Source: an uncultured bacterium (lineage in GTDB: Bacteria > Actinomycetota > Coriobacteriia > Coriobacteriales > Coriobacteriaceae). From it: 64,000 nt of DNA. The DNA lies in the NCBI GenBank assembly GCA_905215525.1, contig CAJMQJ010000001.1, positions 1 to 64,000 of the forward strand, given 5' to 3'. Of the stretch, positions 1-7,495 are shown in pieces. The notes beneath the pieces are model-generated. The model was not told where the DNA came from. It made no database searches and was given only the letters and a program-made list of their open reading frames with translations. The position numbers and the translations under genes are program-made. Numbering within the stretch: the stretch's first letter is position 1; every line of letters starts with the position of its first letter.

Positions 1-120
1 TCCATCCTCGCAGTATCCGGTTCTCAAGGTGCACGCCTGGCGGCTGATCCGGTCCCACCGGGCCGCGCGGCAAGGAGATATATTGCCAGACCGGAGGGCC
101 CCCGTGGGCGGGAATCGCGC
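1..120 (-). promoter_or_regulatory. probable leader of an rRNA operon (partial, runs off the left edge)
   Basis: Read on the minus strand, this stretch ends at the window edge with a CTTGAGAACCGGATACTG-like phrase, the kind of sequence found just upstream of 16S or 23S genes in Gram-positive rRNA operons. No mature rRNA sequence is visible in the window. The stretch lies downstream of tRNA-Lys and its terminator, so the rRNA operon should have its own promoter between about 120 and 340; I could not define that promoter confidently. This is inference from a short motif. Confidence 0.4.
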
Positions 121-340
121 ACTCCATATTTTGTTCACAAATGAATAGGTCCCCCAGTCGCATCACTGAGGTTAAAACTGAAGCATTGGCTTCTGATATT
201 GGCGATGACCAGCTGGTTTATAGGTGTTAAGGCATCGGTCATCTCTGGAGCGCCACTTTACTCCAAAAGCATCAGCTATTTGTTTCCCGTCGGTAAAAGG
301 CAGGTTTTGTTCGCCAAGCGTTCTTATATATAGAGAAGTT

Positions 341-354
341 CGGGTTCGAACCCG
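341..354. repeat. 14-bp palindrome resembling a tRNA T-arm
   Basis: CGGGTTCGAACCCG is a perfect palindrome with the TTCGAA core of a tRNA T-loop. No acceptor, D-arm or anticodon arm surrounds it, so it is not a complete tRNA. It may be the remnant of a tRNA 3' half downstream of tRNA-Lys, or a chance hairpin. The rest of 121-366 shows no gene I can support. Confidence 0.4.
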
Positions 355-366
355 CGTCGCGGCAAC

Positions 367-396
367 AAAAAAGCGGCCGGCATCCGCCAGTCGCTT
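367..396 (-). terminator. rho-independent terminator of tRNA-Lys
   Basis: On the minus strand an 11-bp stem (one mismatch, one G-U pair) with a 4-nt loop is followed by six T. It lies 15 bp past the tRNA-Lys 3' end and separates this transcript from the putative rRNA leader. Confidence 0.7.
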
Positions 397-410
397 TTCT
401 TTTCTTTGGG

Positions 411-483
411 TGGGCCGTCAGGGGTTCGAACCCTGGACCTTGGGATTAAAAGTCCCCTGCTCTGCCAGCTGAGCTAACGGCCC
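411..483 (-). tRNA. tRNA-Lys (anticodon TTT)
   Basis: The minus strand folds as a full cloverleaf: acceptor GGGCCGT pairs with ACGGCCC, followed by discriminator A; D-arm TAGCTCAGCTGG; anticodon loop CTTTTAA, giving anticodon TTT; T-loop TTCGAAC. CCA is not encoded. It has its own promoter at 493-521 and a terminator at 367-396. Confidence 0.95.
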
Positions 484-492
484 GCGGGTGGC

Positions 493-521
493 ATTGTACC
501 ACGGTCTGGGACTATTCCCAA
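493..521 (-). promoter_or_regulatory. promoter of tRNA-Lys
   Basis: On minus, TTGGGA (516-521) and TACAAT (493-498) are separated by exactly 17 bp, and the -10 hexamer lies 9 bp before the tRNA 5' end. The -35 box abuts the stop codon of the upstream aminopeptidase gene. Confidence 0.6.
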
Positions 522-1792
522 CTCCATTGGCCGTTCTGGAAAATCACAACTTCACGTCCATCAGGCGTAATGCCCGTAATATCGATGTCGTCCGTGCCGA
601 TCATAAAATCGACGTGCGTGCTCGAGACGTTAACGCCATGCTCCAGGAGCTCCTCCTTGGACATGTCATACCCACCCTCGATGCATTCGGGGAAACCGAC
701 ACCCAGCGCGAGATGGCAGCTGGCGTTCTCATCATAGAGCGTGTCATAGAATAGAACGCCACTTTCACGGATCGGCGTGTTCTTGGAGATAAGCGCGACC
801 TCACCCAGATGAGCGGCACCTTCATCGGTGTCAATAATGCTCGCAAGCGTCGCCCTACCCACGCGGGCATCGTAGTCCACTACGCGGCCCGCCTCGAACT
901 TAATCCAAAAATCGTCAACCTTGTTACCGTGGTGAATGAGCGGCATAGCCGAATACACGATACCGTCGGCACGCATACGATCAGGCGAGGTGAAGACTTC
1001 CTCGGTGGGAATGTTGGGGAAGAAGGGGTGCCCATCGGGCGTCTTGCCCTTGCCGCCGGCCCACTCGTGACCTTTCGTCATGCCAATCGTCAGATCGGTT
1101 CCATTTGCCGAGGTGTAATGCAGGTAGTCGAAACGATTGTCGTTCAGGAAACGCAGGTTCTTTTCGAATGCGGCGTCATGGAGTTCCCAGTCGCTCTCCG
1201 GGTCCTGGCCATCGGCGCGAGCGGTGTGCAGAATCGCATTCCACAGCTTATAGATTGCAACCTCATCGGCGTCTCCCGGGAACACCTCGCGCGCCCAGGC
1301 AACGACCGGCACGCCGGCGATGCACCACGGGTTGATGTTGTAGTCCAGTCCGCGGCGGAAGACCTTGCACTGCGTGTTCCTTGCCTTAGAAGCTGCAGCA
1401 GGCTTAGCGGGATCGATGCCCTTAAGGGCGGCAGGGTCCGCACCCTCGATAAAGATAAAGCAGGCACCATCCTGGGCCAGGGAATCAAGCTGCAGGCGCT
1501 TCCACTCGGGCGTCTGCTCAAAATAGCTTTTCTCGACATGCTCGTACGTGAGCCTCGTCACGGCATCATCGGCCCAAATAACCGTCACGTGACCGGCACC
1601 GGCGGCATAAGCCTCCGCAACCACCACGCGCGCAAATGATGCGCACTCGACGGGGGACTGAACGACAACCTCCTGGCCGGGCTTGACGTTTACGCCCTTG
1701 CGGACAACCAAGCGCGCATAGTTTTTAATCTTGGGCTCCAGGGTCTTCATGCCCTCCAGAGCCTCTTCGACCGTCAGGGCAGCTCGAATCAT
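512..1792 (-). CDS. M29-family metal-dependent aminopeptidase (AmpS/PepS-like)
   Basis: This 426-residue protein has the length and motif order of M29 aminopeptidases (thermophilic AmpT/AmpS, staphylococcal AmpS, PepS). These are cytoplasmic, probably dimeric enzymes that remove N-terminal residues using two bound metal ions. Candidate metal ligands occur in the family order: Glu in PTEEVFTSPDR (about 265), Glu in HLGEVAL (about 331), His in ASCHLALG (about 360), and His and Asp in THVDFMIG (about 393-395). An ATG at 1804 is in frame but has no ribosome binding site. The ATG at 1792 has TGGAG six bases upstream and is preferred. There is no signal peptide. The gene stands alone after a terminator and probably serves peptide turnover. 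Confidence 0.9.
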   Translation of the reverse strand: MIRAALTVEEALEGMKTLEPKIKNYARLVVRKGVNVKPGQEVVVQSPVECASFARVVVAEAYAAGAGHVTVIWADDAVTRLTYEHVEKSYFEQTPEWKRLQLDSLAQDGACFIFIEGADPAALKGIDPAKPAAASKARNTQCKVFRRGLDYNINPWCIAGVPVVAWAREVFPGDADEVAIYKLWNAILHTARADGQDPESDWELHDAAFEKNLRFLNDNRFDYLHYTSANGTDLTIGMTKGHEWAGGKGKTPDGHPFFPNIPTEEVFTSPDRMRADGIVYSAMPLIHHGNKVDDFWIKFEAGRVVDYDARVGRATLASIIDTDEGAAHLGEVALISKNTPIRESGVLFYDTLYDENASCHLALGVGFPECIEGGYDMSKEELLEHGVNVSSTHVDFMIGTDDIDITGITPDGREVVIFQNGQWSWE

Positions 1793-1816
1793 GTGCCACT
1801 CCATCTATCTATAGAA

Positions 1817-1851
1817 CAGTAAAAAGGCGCGCCGCAAAAACGACGTGCCTT
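1817..1851 (-). terminator. terminator of the purC operon
   Basis: On the minus strand an 11-bp stem with one mismatch and a T-rich loop is followed by TTTTT. It lies about 30 bp beyond the stop codon of the small membrane protein gene. Confidence 0.75.
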
Positions 1852-1881
1852 ATATCTTAGCGATAAGTATGCATGCAAACG

Positions 1882-2457
1882 CTACTTCTTCTTGGAGTCC
1901 TTCTTGTCCTCCTCGGCAGCCGAGCGCTCGATAAGGGCGTTGAGCTTGTTCTCGGACATGCCCTCGGCCTGCGTGCGGTACATATTGCGCAGGGGACGAA
2001 TACGAACGAAGTCGTAGATAAAGTCACCCAAAATGACGACGTAGGACAAAACGATGCCGACCATCTGGACGGGGCTGGACACCATGCCAGCGGGAGCGAA
2101 GTACAGCGAAGCCCAAATGGCCACGACGAGCACCATGCCGATAGTGAGCACGGCCCACCAGATGCGGCGGCGCTTGGTGTAGTCCTCATCCTGCTTGAGA
2201 AGGATATTCGACACCGTGTAGATGCGATCCTCCTTGGCGCGCTGCTTAGCCTTGCGGGCGCGCTTCTCCTCTTTAGAGAGGCCCTCGAGGTTCTCGCCCT
2301 TCTCGAGCTCTTTGCGGCGTGCCTTAGACGAAGCCGGCACGACGCGGACAGAGCTCGCTGCCTGACGGGCGGGCTTGGCGGATGCGGCGGACTTGCGCGC
2401 AACCCCGGTAACCTCGTGGGATTGCGTGCGCTTGTTCGTGGCGCTACGGGTACTCAC
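1882..2457 (-). CDS. conserved membrane protein of unknown function
   Basis: I do not recognise this 191-residue protein. The first 100 residues are strongly basic and Lys/Arg/Ala-rich, with a helix-prone stretch (KEEKRARKAKQRAKE). Two hydrophobic segments follow (about 101-120 and 128-150), then a charged tail ending DKKDSKKK. Both long hydrophilic ends would probably lie in the cytoplasm. The GTG start follows the purC stop codon with no gap (TAAGTG), so translation is probably coupled to purC. The basic N-terminus might bind nucleic acid or ribosomes, but nothing in the sequence proves it. Confidence 0.75.
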   Translation of the reverse strand: MSTRSATNKRTQSHEVTGVARKSAASAKPARQAASSVRVVPASSKARRKELEKGENLEGLSKEEKRARKAKQRAKEDRIYTVSNILLKQDEDYTKRRRIWWAVLTIGMVLVVAIWASLYFAPAGMVSSPVQMVGIVLSYVVILGDFIYDFVRIRPLRNMYRTQAEGMSENKLNALIERSAAEEDKKDSKKK

Positions 2458-3345
2458 TTATGCGTTCTCCTTCATGCTTGTGAACTGGGAGCCCGTAATG
2501 ATCTGGAAGGCCTCGCGATAGCGCTCGGACGTGCCATCGATGACCTCGGCGGGCAGGTGCGGGGTCTCCCCCGTCATATCCCAGTTGGCTTTGAGCCAAT
2601 TGCGGACGAATTGCTTGTCGTAGCTGGGCTGAATCTTGCCCTCCTCGTAGCTGGCAGCAGGCCAGAAACGGCTGGAGTCAGGCGTGAGGCACTCGTCGAT
2701 CAGCGTGACCTTGCCATCGATGACACCAAACTCGAACTTGGTGTCGGCAATGATGATGCCACGGGTCGCTGCATACTCGGCGGCAGCCTTGTAGATCTTG
2801 AGGGACAGGTCGCGAATCTGCGTGGCAATGTCCTCGCCCACGATCTCGCAGCAACGCTCGAACGAGATGTTCTCGTCGTGGTCACCGATCTCGGCCTTCG
2901 TGGACGGCGTGAACAGCGGCTCGGGAAGCTTGGAAGCCTCGGTCAGGCCCTCAGGCAGTTGGATGCCGCAGACGGTGCCGTTCTCGTCGTAGGTCTTCTT
3001 GCCCGAACCGGTCAGATAGCCGCGGACGATGCACTCGATAGGAATCGTCTGGGCCTTCTTGACCAGCATGGCGCGGCCAGCGAGGTAGTCACGATACTCA
3101 GCAAACTCCTCGGGGAAATCCGCCGGATCGATGGAAACGAGGTGGTTGGGAACGATGTCGGCAAACTTATCGAACCAGAATGCCGAGATGCGGTTGAGCA
3201 CCTCTCCCTTAAACGGAATCTCGTCGGGAAGAATGAAGTCGAACGCAGAAATGCGGTCGGTGGCGACCATCAGCAGGTTTTCACCGGCATCATAGATATC
3301 ACGAACCTTGCCACGGGAATCCGGACGACGCTCCATCGTTGTCAC
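2458..3345 (-). CDS. purC: phosphoribosylaminoimidazole-succinocarboxamide synthase (SAICAR synthetase)
   Basis: PurC joins CAIR with aspartate using ATP, a step of de novo purine synthesis in the cytoplasm. The N-terminus shows the family's GKVRDIYD and ATDRISAFD motifs, then GEVLNRISAFWF; later IPIECIVRGYLTGSG and LIDECLTPDSSRFW complete the ATP- and substrate-binding regions. The length of about 295 residues is normal. A GTG at 3354 overlaps the Shine-Dalgarno itself; the GTG at 3345 sits 8 bases from TAAGGAG and fits best, with ATG at 3336 as alternative. The gene lies between the two-component genes and a membrane protein gene it abuts. purB is 10 kb away, so the purine genes are dispersed here. 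Confidence 0.96.
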   Translation of the reverse strand: MTTMERRPDSRGKVRDIYDAGENLLMVATDRISAFDFILPDEIPFKGEVLNRISAFWFDKFADIVPNHLVSIDPADFPEEFAEYRDYLAGRAMLVKKAQTIPIECIVRGYLTGSGKKTYDENGTVCGIQLPEGLTEASKLPEPLFTPSTKAEIGDHDENISFERCCEIVGEDIATQIRDLSLKIYKAAAEYAATRGIIIADTKFEFGVIDGKVTLIDECLTPDSSRFWPAASYEEGKIQPSYDKQFVRNWLKANWDMTGETPHLPAEVIDGTSERYREAFQIITGSQFTSMKENA

Positions 3346-3376
3346 GTGAGTCACTCCTTACCAAAATACGACAGTA

Positions 3377-3396
3377 ATGCGGGTTCTTTCCCGCAT
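3377..3396 (-). terminator. weak hairpin between the kinase gene and purC
   Basis: ATGCGGG and CCCGCAT form a 7-bp stem with a 6-nt loop. On minus the T-run is poor, so it may be a weak terminator or attenuator rather than a strong stop. Confidence 0.3.
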
Positions 3397-3454
3397 GTTT
3401 TCGCAAACTCGGAGCGGCAGGGACGAAACCCCTCCTTCACCGAATAGCGAAAAG

Positions 3455-5020
3455 CTAGTGCTCCATTGTAGTAGATGCCGCGTCCGCCGTGTGCTCGCGA
3501 GGCAGATGAATCGTAAAAGTCGTACCCTTTCCAAGCTCCGACTCCACGGATATGTAGCCGTGATGACGCTCGACAATCTGCTTGGTCACGGCGAGGCCCA
3601 CGCCCAGACCGCCCGCCTCACGGGCACGGCTGGCATCGGCGCGCCAAAAACGGCCGAAGATGCGCGACAAGTCATCCTTGGCAATACCGATGCCGGTATC
3701 AGAAACGGCGATGCTGACGTGTTTGCGGTCACTGAGCACCGACACCACGACCCAACCGCCCTCGGGGGTGTAGCGCATGGCGTTGCTCATGAGATTGATG
3801 ACGCATTGTGTGATCATGTCGGGATCGGCTTCGACGACATCGTCGTGACCTTGGGTCTCGTCAGCAAAGCGCAAGCGCAGATCGCGGTCGACAAACAGGC
3901 GCTCCTGGGCATTGACGATGGAACGCACGAAAGGAACCATGTCCACCGGCTCAAGGTTGAGCGGAGCCGTGCTGTTTTCCATGCGCGACAGGTCGAGCAT
4001 CTGCTGCACCAGACGAGCCAGGCGACGCGTCTCGGAAGCAACGGTCTCCAAATGCTCATCGTCGGTGGGATACACGCCATCCTGCATGGCCTCGACCGTT
4101 GCGAGCATGGCCATAAGCGGCGTGCGAAGCTCGTGTGCAACGTCTGAGGTCAGGCGCTTCTCGTGTTTCATATCCTTCTCGAGCGAAGTGGCCATCTCAT
4201 CGAAGGTCTCACCCAGCTGATCAATCTCGTCATCACCGCGCAAACCAGTACGAGCGGACAGATCGCCATCGCGAATTTGCTTGGCCGTGCTCGTAATACG
4301 ATGAATCGGCTTGGTGAGCATGCGCGACACGAGCGATCCGATAACGACCGAAATGCAGATTGCAACAACCGCGGCGAGGGCCATGGCGTTAAAGGTCTTC
4401 TCCCTAAATGCAGAATCCGCCTTGGTGAGCAAGGCATCGGAGCCGATGGCCCATAGCTTTACCTGTCCGACATGCTCGCCCGAAGACGTTATGATTTCGA
4501 CGTTGGCAACGCTATCGGAGTCGGTTGGAGCAGACGAGACCGGGCTATGCGATGCCCTCTTGCCGCTCGTGTCGTCGGTCGTAGCCTGGTTTTCGCGTAC
4601 ATCGGCGGTGGCGCTTGCCGAGGGCCAGGAATCGTCATAAACGATCACGCCCTTTTTATTGACGACCTGCATACCCAGATCGTCGGAAACCAAACTCGAC
4701 GTTGCGACCGTGCGCAGTTCTCCCGCGGTCCAAGAGCCGTTTTCCTCATATGAGGTTGCCAACTTCTCGGCGGCGGAATTTGCGATTTCGACGATATTGG
4801 AGCGTGTGTAATCCGAAAAGACCGTGCCCCACACAACAGAGACAACGCCCACCAGCACCAATACCGTCATGAGCGATGTCAAAGCAAAAGCAAGTGCCAT
4901 GCGCGAGGGATAGCTCATCGTTGGCCGTGAATCGGAACGAGGCGTGTTCCAACTAGCCTTGGAACCCGCCTCGCTCTCCTGCTTGTGCTTTTGTCCGATT
5001 TCAAAGCGCGCAGGTGTCAT
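3455..5020 (-). CDS. two-component sensor histidine kinase (HAMP-HisKA-HATPase)
   Basis: This 521-residue inner-membrane kinase has a 40-residue cytoplasmic N-terminus, TM1 (about 41-65), an extracytoplasmic region (66-212) with a Ser/Asp-rich disordered stretch, TM2 (213-236), HAMP (237-290), and HisKA with phospho-acceptor His296 in DVAHELRTPL. The ATPase domain follows: N-box VINLMSNAMRY, G1 DTGIGIA, F-box FGRFWR and G2 GLGVGLA. It should autophosphorylate and pass phosphate to the response regulator encoded 11 bp upstream in the same transcript. The architecture resembles BaeS/PhoR-type kinases; the stimulus cannot be read from the sequence. Confidence 0.95.
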   Translation of the reverse strand: MTPARFEIGQKHKQESEAGSKASWNTPRSDSRPTMSYPSRMALAFALTSLMTVLVLVGVVSVVWGTVFSDYTRSNIVEIANSAAEKLATSYEENGSWTAGELRTVATSSLVSDDLGMQVVNKKGVIVYDDSWPSASATADVRENQATTDDTSGKRASHSPVSSAPTDSDSVANVEIITSSGEHVGQVKLWAIGSDALLTKADSAFREKTFNAMALAAVVAICISVVIGSLVSRMLTKPIHRITSTAKQIRDGDLSARTGLRGDDEIDQLGETFDEMATSLEKDMKHEKRLTSDVAHELRTPLMAMLATVEAMQDGVYPTDDEHLETVASETRRLARLVQQMLDLSRMENSTAPLNLEPVDMVPFVRSIVNAQERLFVDRDLRLRFADETQGHDDVVEADPDMITQCVINLMSNAMRYTPEGGWVVVSVLSDRKHVSIAVSDTGIGIAKDDLSRIFGRFWRADASRAREAGGLGVGLAVTKQIVERHHGYISVESELGKGTTFTIHLPREHTADAASTTMEH

Positions 5021-5031
5021 ATGTGATTTCC

Positions 5032-5754
5032 CTATTTCTCGTCCGACTTATCGGTCTTGGCCGGAGCCTCGAAGCGATAGCCGACACCGTGGACGGTGTA
5101 GAGCCACTTGGGCTTCTTGGGATCATCGCCCAGCTTGGCGCGAAGGTTCTTCACGTGGCTATCGATGGTGCGCTCATAGCCCTCAAAGTCGTACCCAAGC
5201 ACCTTCTCGACCAGCTCCATACGGTTGTAGACACGGCCGGGATGACGAGCAAGCGTGGTGAGCAGCTTGAACTCGGAAGCCGTCAGATCGACTTCTTTGC
5301 CTTCGACCAAGATCTTGTGGCCCGAGATATCGATGACCAGATCGCCGAAGTCGAGTACCTCGACGGCGGGCTCGTCGGCCTGGTGGGCACGACGGAACAG
5401 GGCGCGTACGCGGGCGACAAGCTCGCGCGGCGAGAACGGCTTAATCAGGTAGTCGTCGGCGCCGAGCTCAAGACCGATAATACGGTCCTCGATCTCGCCC
5501 TTGGCAGTCAGCATGATGATGGGAACATCCGAGGTATCGCGAATGGTGCGGCAAACGCGCTCGCCGGGGATCTTGGGGAGCATAAGATCGAGCACGACCA
5601 GGTCGAACTGATGCTTCTCGAACTCCTCGATCGCGGACTGACCGTCGCCGACGCCCACAACCCAGTAGCCTTCGCGCTCGAGATAGGCAGCGACGGCGTC
5701 ACGGATTGCCTTCTCATCCTCGACCAGCAGAATCTTTTTTGCATCTGAAGCCAT
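5032..5754 (-). CDS. OmpR/PhoB-family response regulator
   Basis: Residues 1-120 form a receiver domain: acidic pocket in LLVEDE, phospho-acceptor Asp56 in VVLDLMLP, and later the Thr and Lys positions in MLTAKG and YLIKPFS. Residues about 140-235 are a winged-helix DNA-binding domain with LTASEFKLL and VHGVGYRF. A TTG further upstream is in frame, but the ATG at 5754 has a G-rich ribosome binding site and gives a standard 240-residue protein. It is the first gene of the pair with the kinase and presumably its partner. An AT-rich stretch upstream (about 5785-5810, with TAAAAT on minus) may hold the promoter. Confidence 0.95.
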   Translation of the reverse strand: MASDAKKILLVEDEKAIRDAVAAYLEREGYWVVGVGDGQSAIEEFEKHQFDLVVLDLMLPKIPGERVCRTIRDTSDVPIIMLTAKGEIEDRIIGLELGADDYLIKPFSPRELVARVRALFRRAHQADEPAVEVLDFGDLVIDISGHKILVEGKEVDLTASEFKLLTTLARHPGRVYNRMELVEKVLGYDFEGYERTIDSHVKNLRAKLGDDPKKPKWLYTVHGVGYRFEAPAKTDKSDEK

Positions 5755-5907
5755 AACACGGCCCCCCTGTCTCAATTAGCTAAGAACAAGCTCATTTTAA
5801 CGCACCTGAGCCCACCGGATGCCGCTATGACGTGGCAGCTCGGCGGGCGGCACTCACAATTACAACGCGTTTATTCCCCTGTTGGCGCCTTTTTAACCCC
5901 TCTAAGC

Positions 5908-7119
5908 TTAAAGAGAGAATAGGCGTGCGGTGACCGTCTCTGGTATACCTTGGCTGTTGCGCACCGTGGCGTACGTAAGGAATGAGTCCGATTTTCCCGC
6001 CGTAGCTGGATAATCGCCATACTCCAAAGCGCGGTCGGGCGACAGCAGCGAACCATAGGTCTTGGCAGAGGTGTCGATCAGGAAATGCGATGCCTGTACC
6101 TTAACAAGGTATTTATTCTTCTTGCCAGCCGCACATGCGAGAGGCTCGCGGGACAGGAAGAGGTACGGCCCTCCCTCATTACCGATATACGTGCCCATGT
6201 TGCCCAGGCTGCCCACACCACTATAGGTCGCCTCGATAGAAAACACGAAGGTATCGCCCATATATACGGCCTCGAAAGGCGAGACTGACGAGGGAAGGAC
6301 TAGCTGGGCACGTTTGGTGTTGTTGCCATCGGTCAGATCGATTGCCGTTATGCCGTAGTAGACGCCCTCGTCGTTGCGGACACGCGGCGAGATGGTCAAA
6401 ATGCCGTCGCTCGCGCGTGGGGCCGACGCAAAGCGGCCCGTCGATTTCCAAATTGTCTCGGCCTTAGATTCATCAAGCGAGCGACGATAGCAAAACGAAT
6501 CGTTACTCGTTTTATTGCCGCCTGCCGAAGGCATTTTATACCAGATGACTGATGACCCGAACGCCGTAAACAGTGGCGGATCGTAGTCCTTGCCACCTCG
6601 ATCGAGCTCAACCACGTCGCCAGAGAGCGAAGCGCCCGACAGATTTTGAGCGTAGAGCTTCCACGATGAATTGGCAAAGTTCATCTCAACCCACGCAAAC
6701 ACGCCATCGCCGGCACGGACATCGTAAAAAGCATATCCCGTGCCCTCGATAGGATCCTCAATTAATGTGGTAAGTGAGCCATCGCCCAGGTTGAGCACAC
6801 CGAGTGTGTTGGCGTGCAGCGCCGATGCGGGCGCCATCATTGCCGCAGCATAGTCACCCTCGCAGTAGTACAGCAATGTGCCCAGCGGCAGCGTCCACGA
6901 TGCCGCCGGCTCAAGATCGATGTCGACTGCCTCGTACTCATCCGTAATCGAGATGATCTTGGAATCGTCCTTGATAACCTGCGGCTCGCCAGCGGCATCA
7001 TCACTGGTGCCTGTTTTTTTCGAACATCCGGCAAGCACCGTGGCAGCGCCCGCGGCAGCTCCACCGAGTACAAAGCCGCGGCGCGATATTCCGTTCTTGA
7101 TGTGGTCGACGATACCCAT
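5908..7119 (-). CDS. Tat-exported lipoprotein of unknown function
   Basis: This 403-residue protein begins with a twin-arginine signal (SRRGFVLGGAAAGAATVLAG) that ends in a lipobox cysteine (LAGC at about 31-34), so it is probably exported folded and lipid-anchored on the cell surface. The mature part is rich in short beta-type repeats with Trp/Tyr and Gly-Asp turns (GDGVFAWVEMN, SDGILTISPRVR), which suggests a beta-propeller-like fold. I recognise no enzyme motif. Its ATG overlaps the stop codon of the upstream TSCPD gene (TAATG), so the two are translationally coupled. Longer in-frame starts would read through that gene and remove the Tat signal from the N-terminus. Confidence 0.85.
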   Translation of the reverse strand: MGIVDHIKNGISRRGFVLGGAAAGAATVLAGCSKKTGTSDDAAGEPQVIKDDSKIISITDEYEAVDIDLEPAASWTLPLGTLLYYCEGDYAAAMMAPASALHANTLGVLNLGDGSLTTLIEDPIEGTGYAFYDVRAGDGVFAWVEMNFANSSWKLYAQNLSGASLSGDVVELDRGGKDYDPPLFTAFGSSVIWYKMPSAGGNKTSNDSFCYRRSLDESKAETIWKSTGRFASAPRASDGILTISPRVRNDEGVYYGITAIDLTDGNNTKRAQLVLPSSVSPFEAVYMGDTFVFSIEATYSGVGSLGNMGTYIGNEGGPYLFLSREPLACAAGKKNKYLVKVQASHFLIDTSAKTYGSLLSPDRALEYGDYPATAGKSDSFLTYATVRNSQGIPETVTARLFSL

Positions 7120-7382
7120 TAGGCGATCTCGGCGCGGGCGGCCTCGATAGCGCGCGTAAGCTGATCGGCGCAAGAGGTCTTCTTCATGCCGCAGGTATTG
7201 CCGGCAAGAACCTCGATCACACGGTCGGCAGGAGCGCCCTCGACCAGTTTGGAGATGGCCTTGAGGTTGCCGTCGCAGCCGCCGGTAAACTCGACGCCCA
7301 GTACCTTGCTGCCGTCGTCGGAAAGATTGAGATGGATATTGCGAGAGCACACGCCCTGAGGCTTGTAGTCAAAGCTAATCAT
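7119..7382 (-). CDS. TSCPD-domain protein (TIGR03905-like)
   Basis: This 87-residue protein matches the small TSCPD family. The N-terminal half has FDYKPQGVCSRNI and FTGGCDGNLKAI; the C-terminal half has GNTCGMKKTSCADQL, which contains the TSC-D motif the domain is named after. The conserved cysteines suggest metal binding. The same domain is fused to some class II and III ribonucleotide reductases, but the role of the stand-alone form is not known to me. It is the first gene of a pair with the Tat lipoprotein. GATAAT on minus about 20-30 bp upstream is a possible -10 box. Confidence 0.85.
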   Translation of the reverse strand: MISFDYKPQGVCSRNIHLNLSDDGSKVLGVEFTGGCDGNLKAISKLVEGAPADRVIEVLAGNTCGMKKTSCADQLTRAIEAARAEIA

Positions 7383-7495
7383 TGAGATCCCCTCTCATAG
7401 AGAAATTTCAGATGTCTATTATCCCCGCCCGGGCCGATATAGTATCGCGGGCACCGATTCAACATCCTACGATGCACAAACCGGTGACTGCAATA

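Noticed and set aside
224..472. 82-residue frame over tRNA-Lys
   Set aside because: It reads through the tRNA gene and its terminator in the opposite sense.
809..1639. Long open frame opposite the aminopeptidase gene
   Set aside because: It lies fully antisense to a clear M29 gene, has no ribosome binding site and low-complexity Arg/Gly-rich content typical of an antisense frame in GC-rich DNA.
1873..3447. Long open frame opposite purC and the small membrane protein
   Set aside because: Antisense to purC; no recognisable domain.
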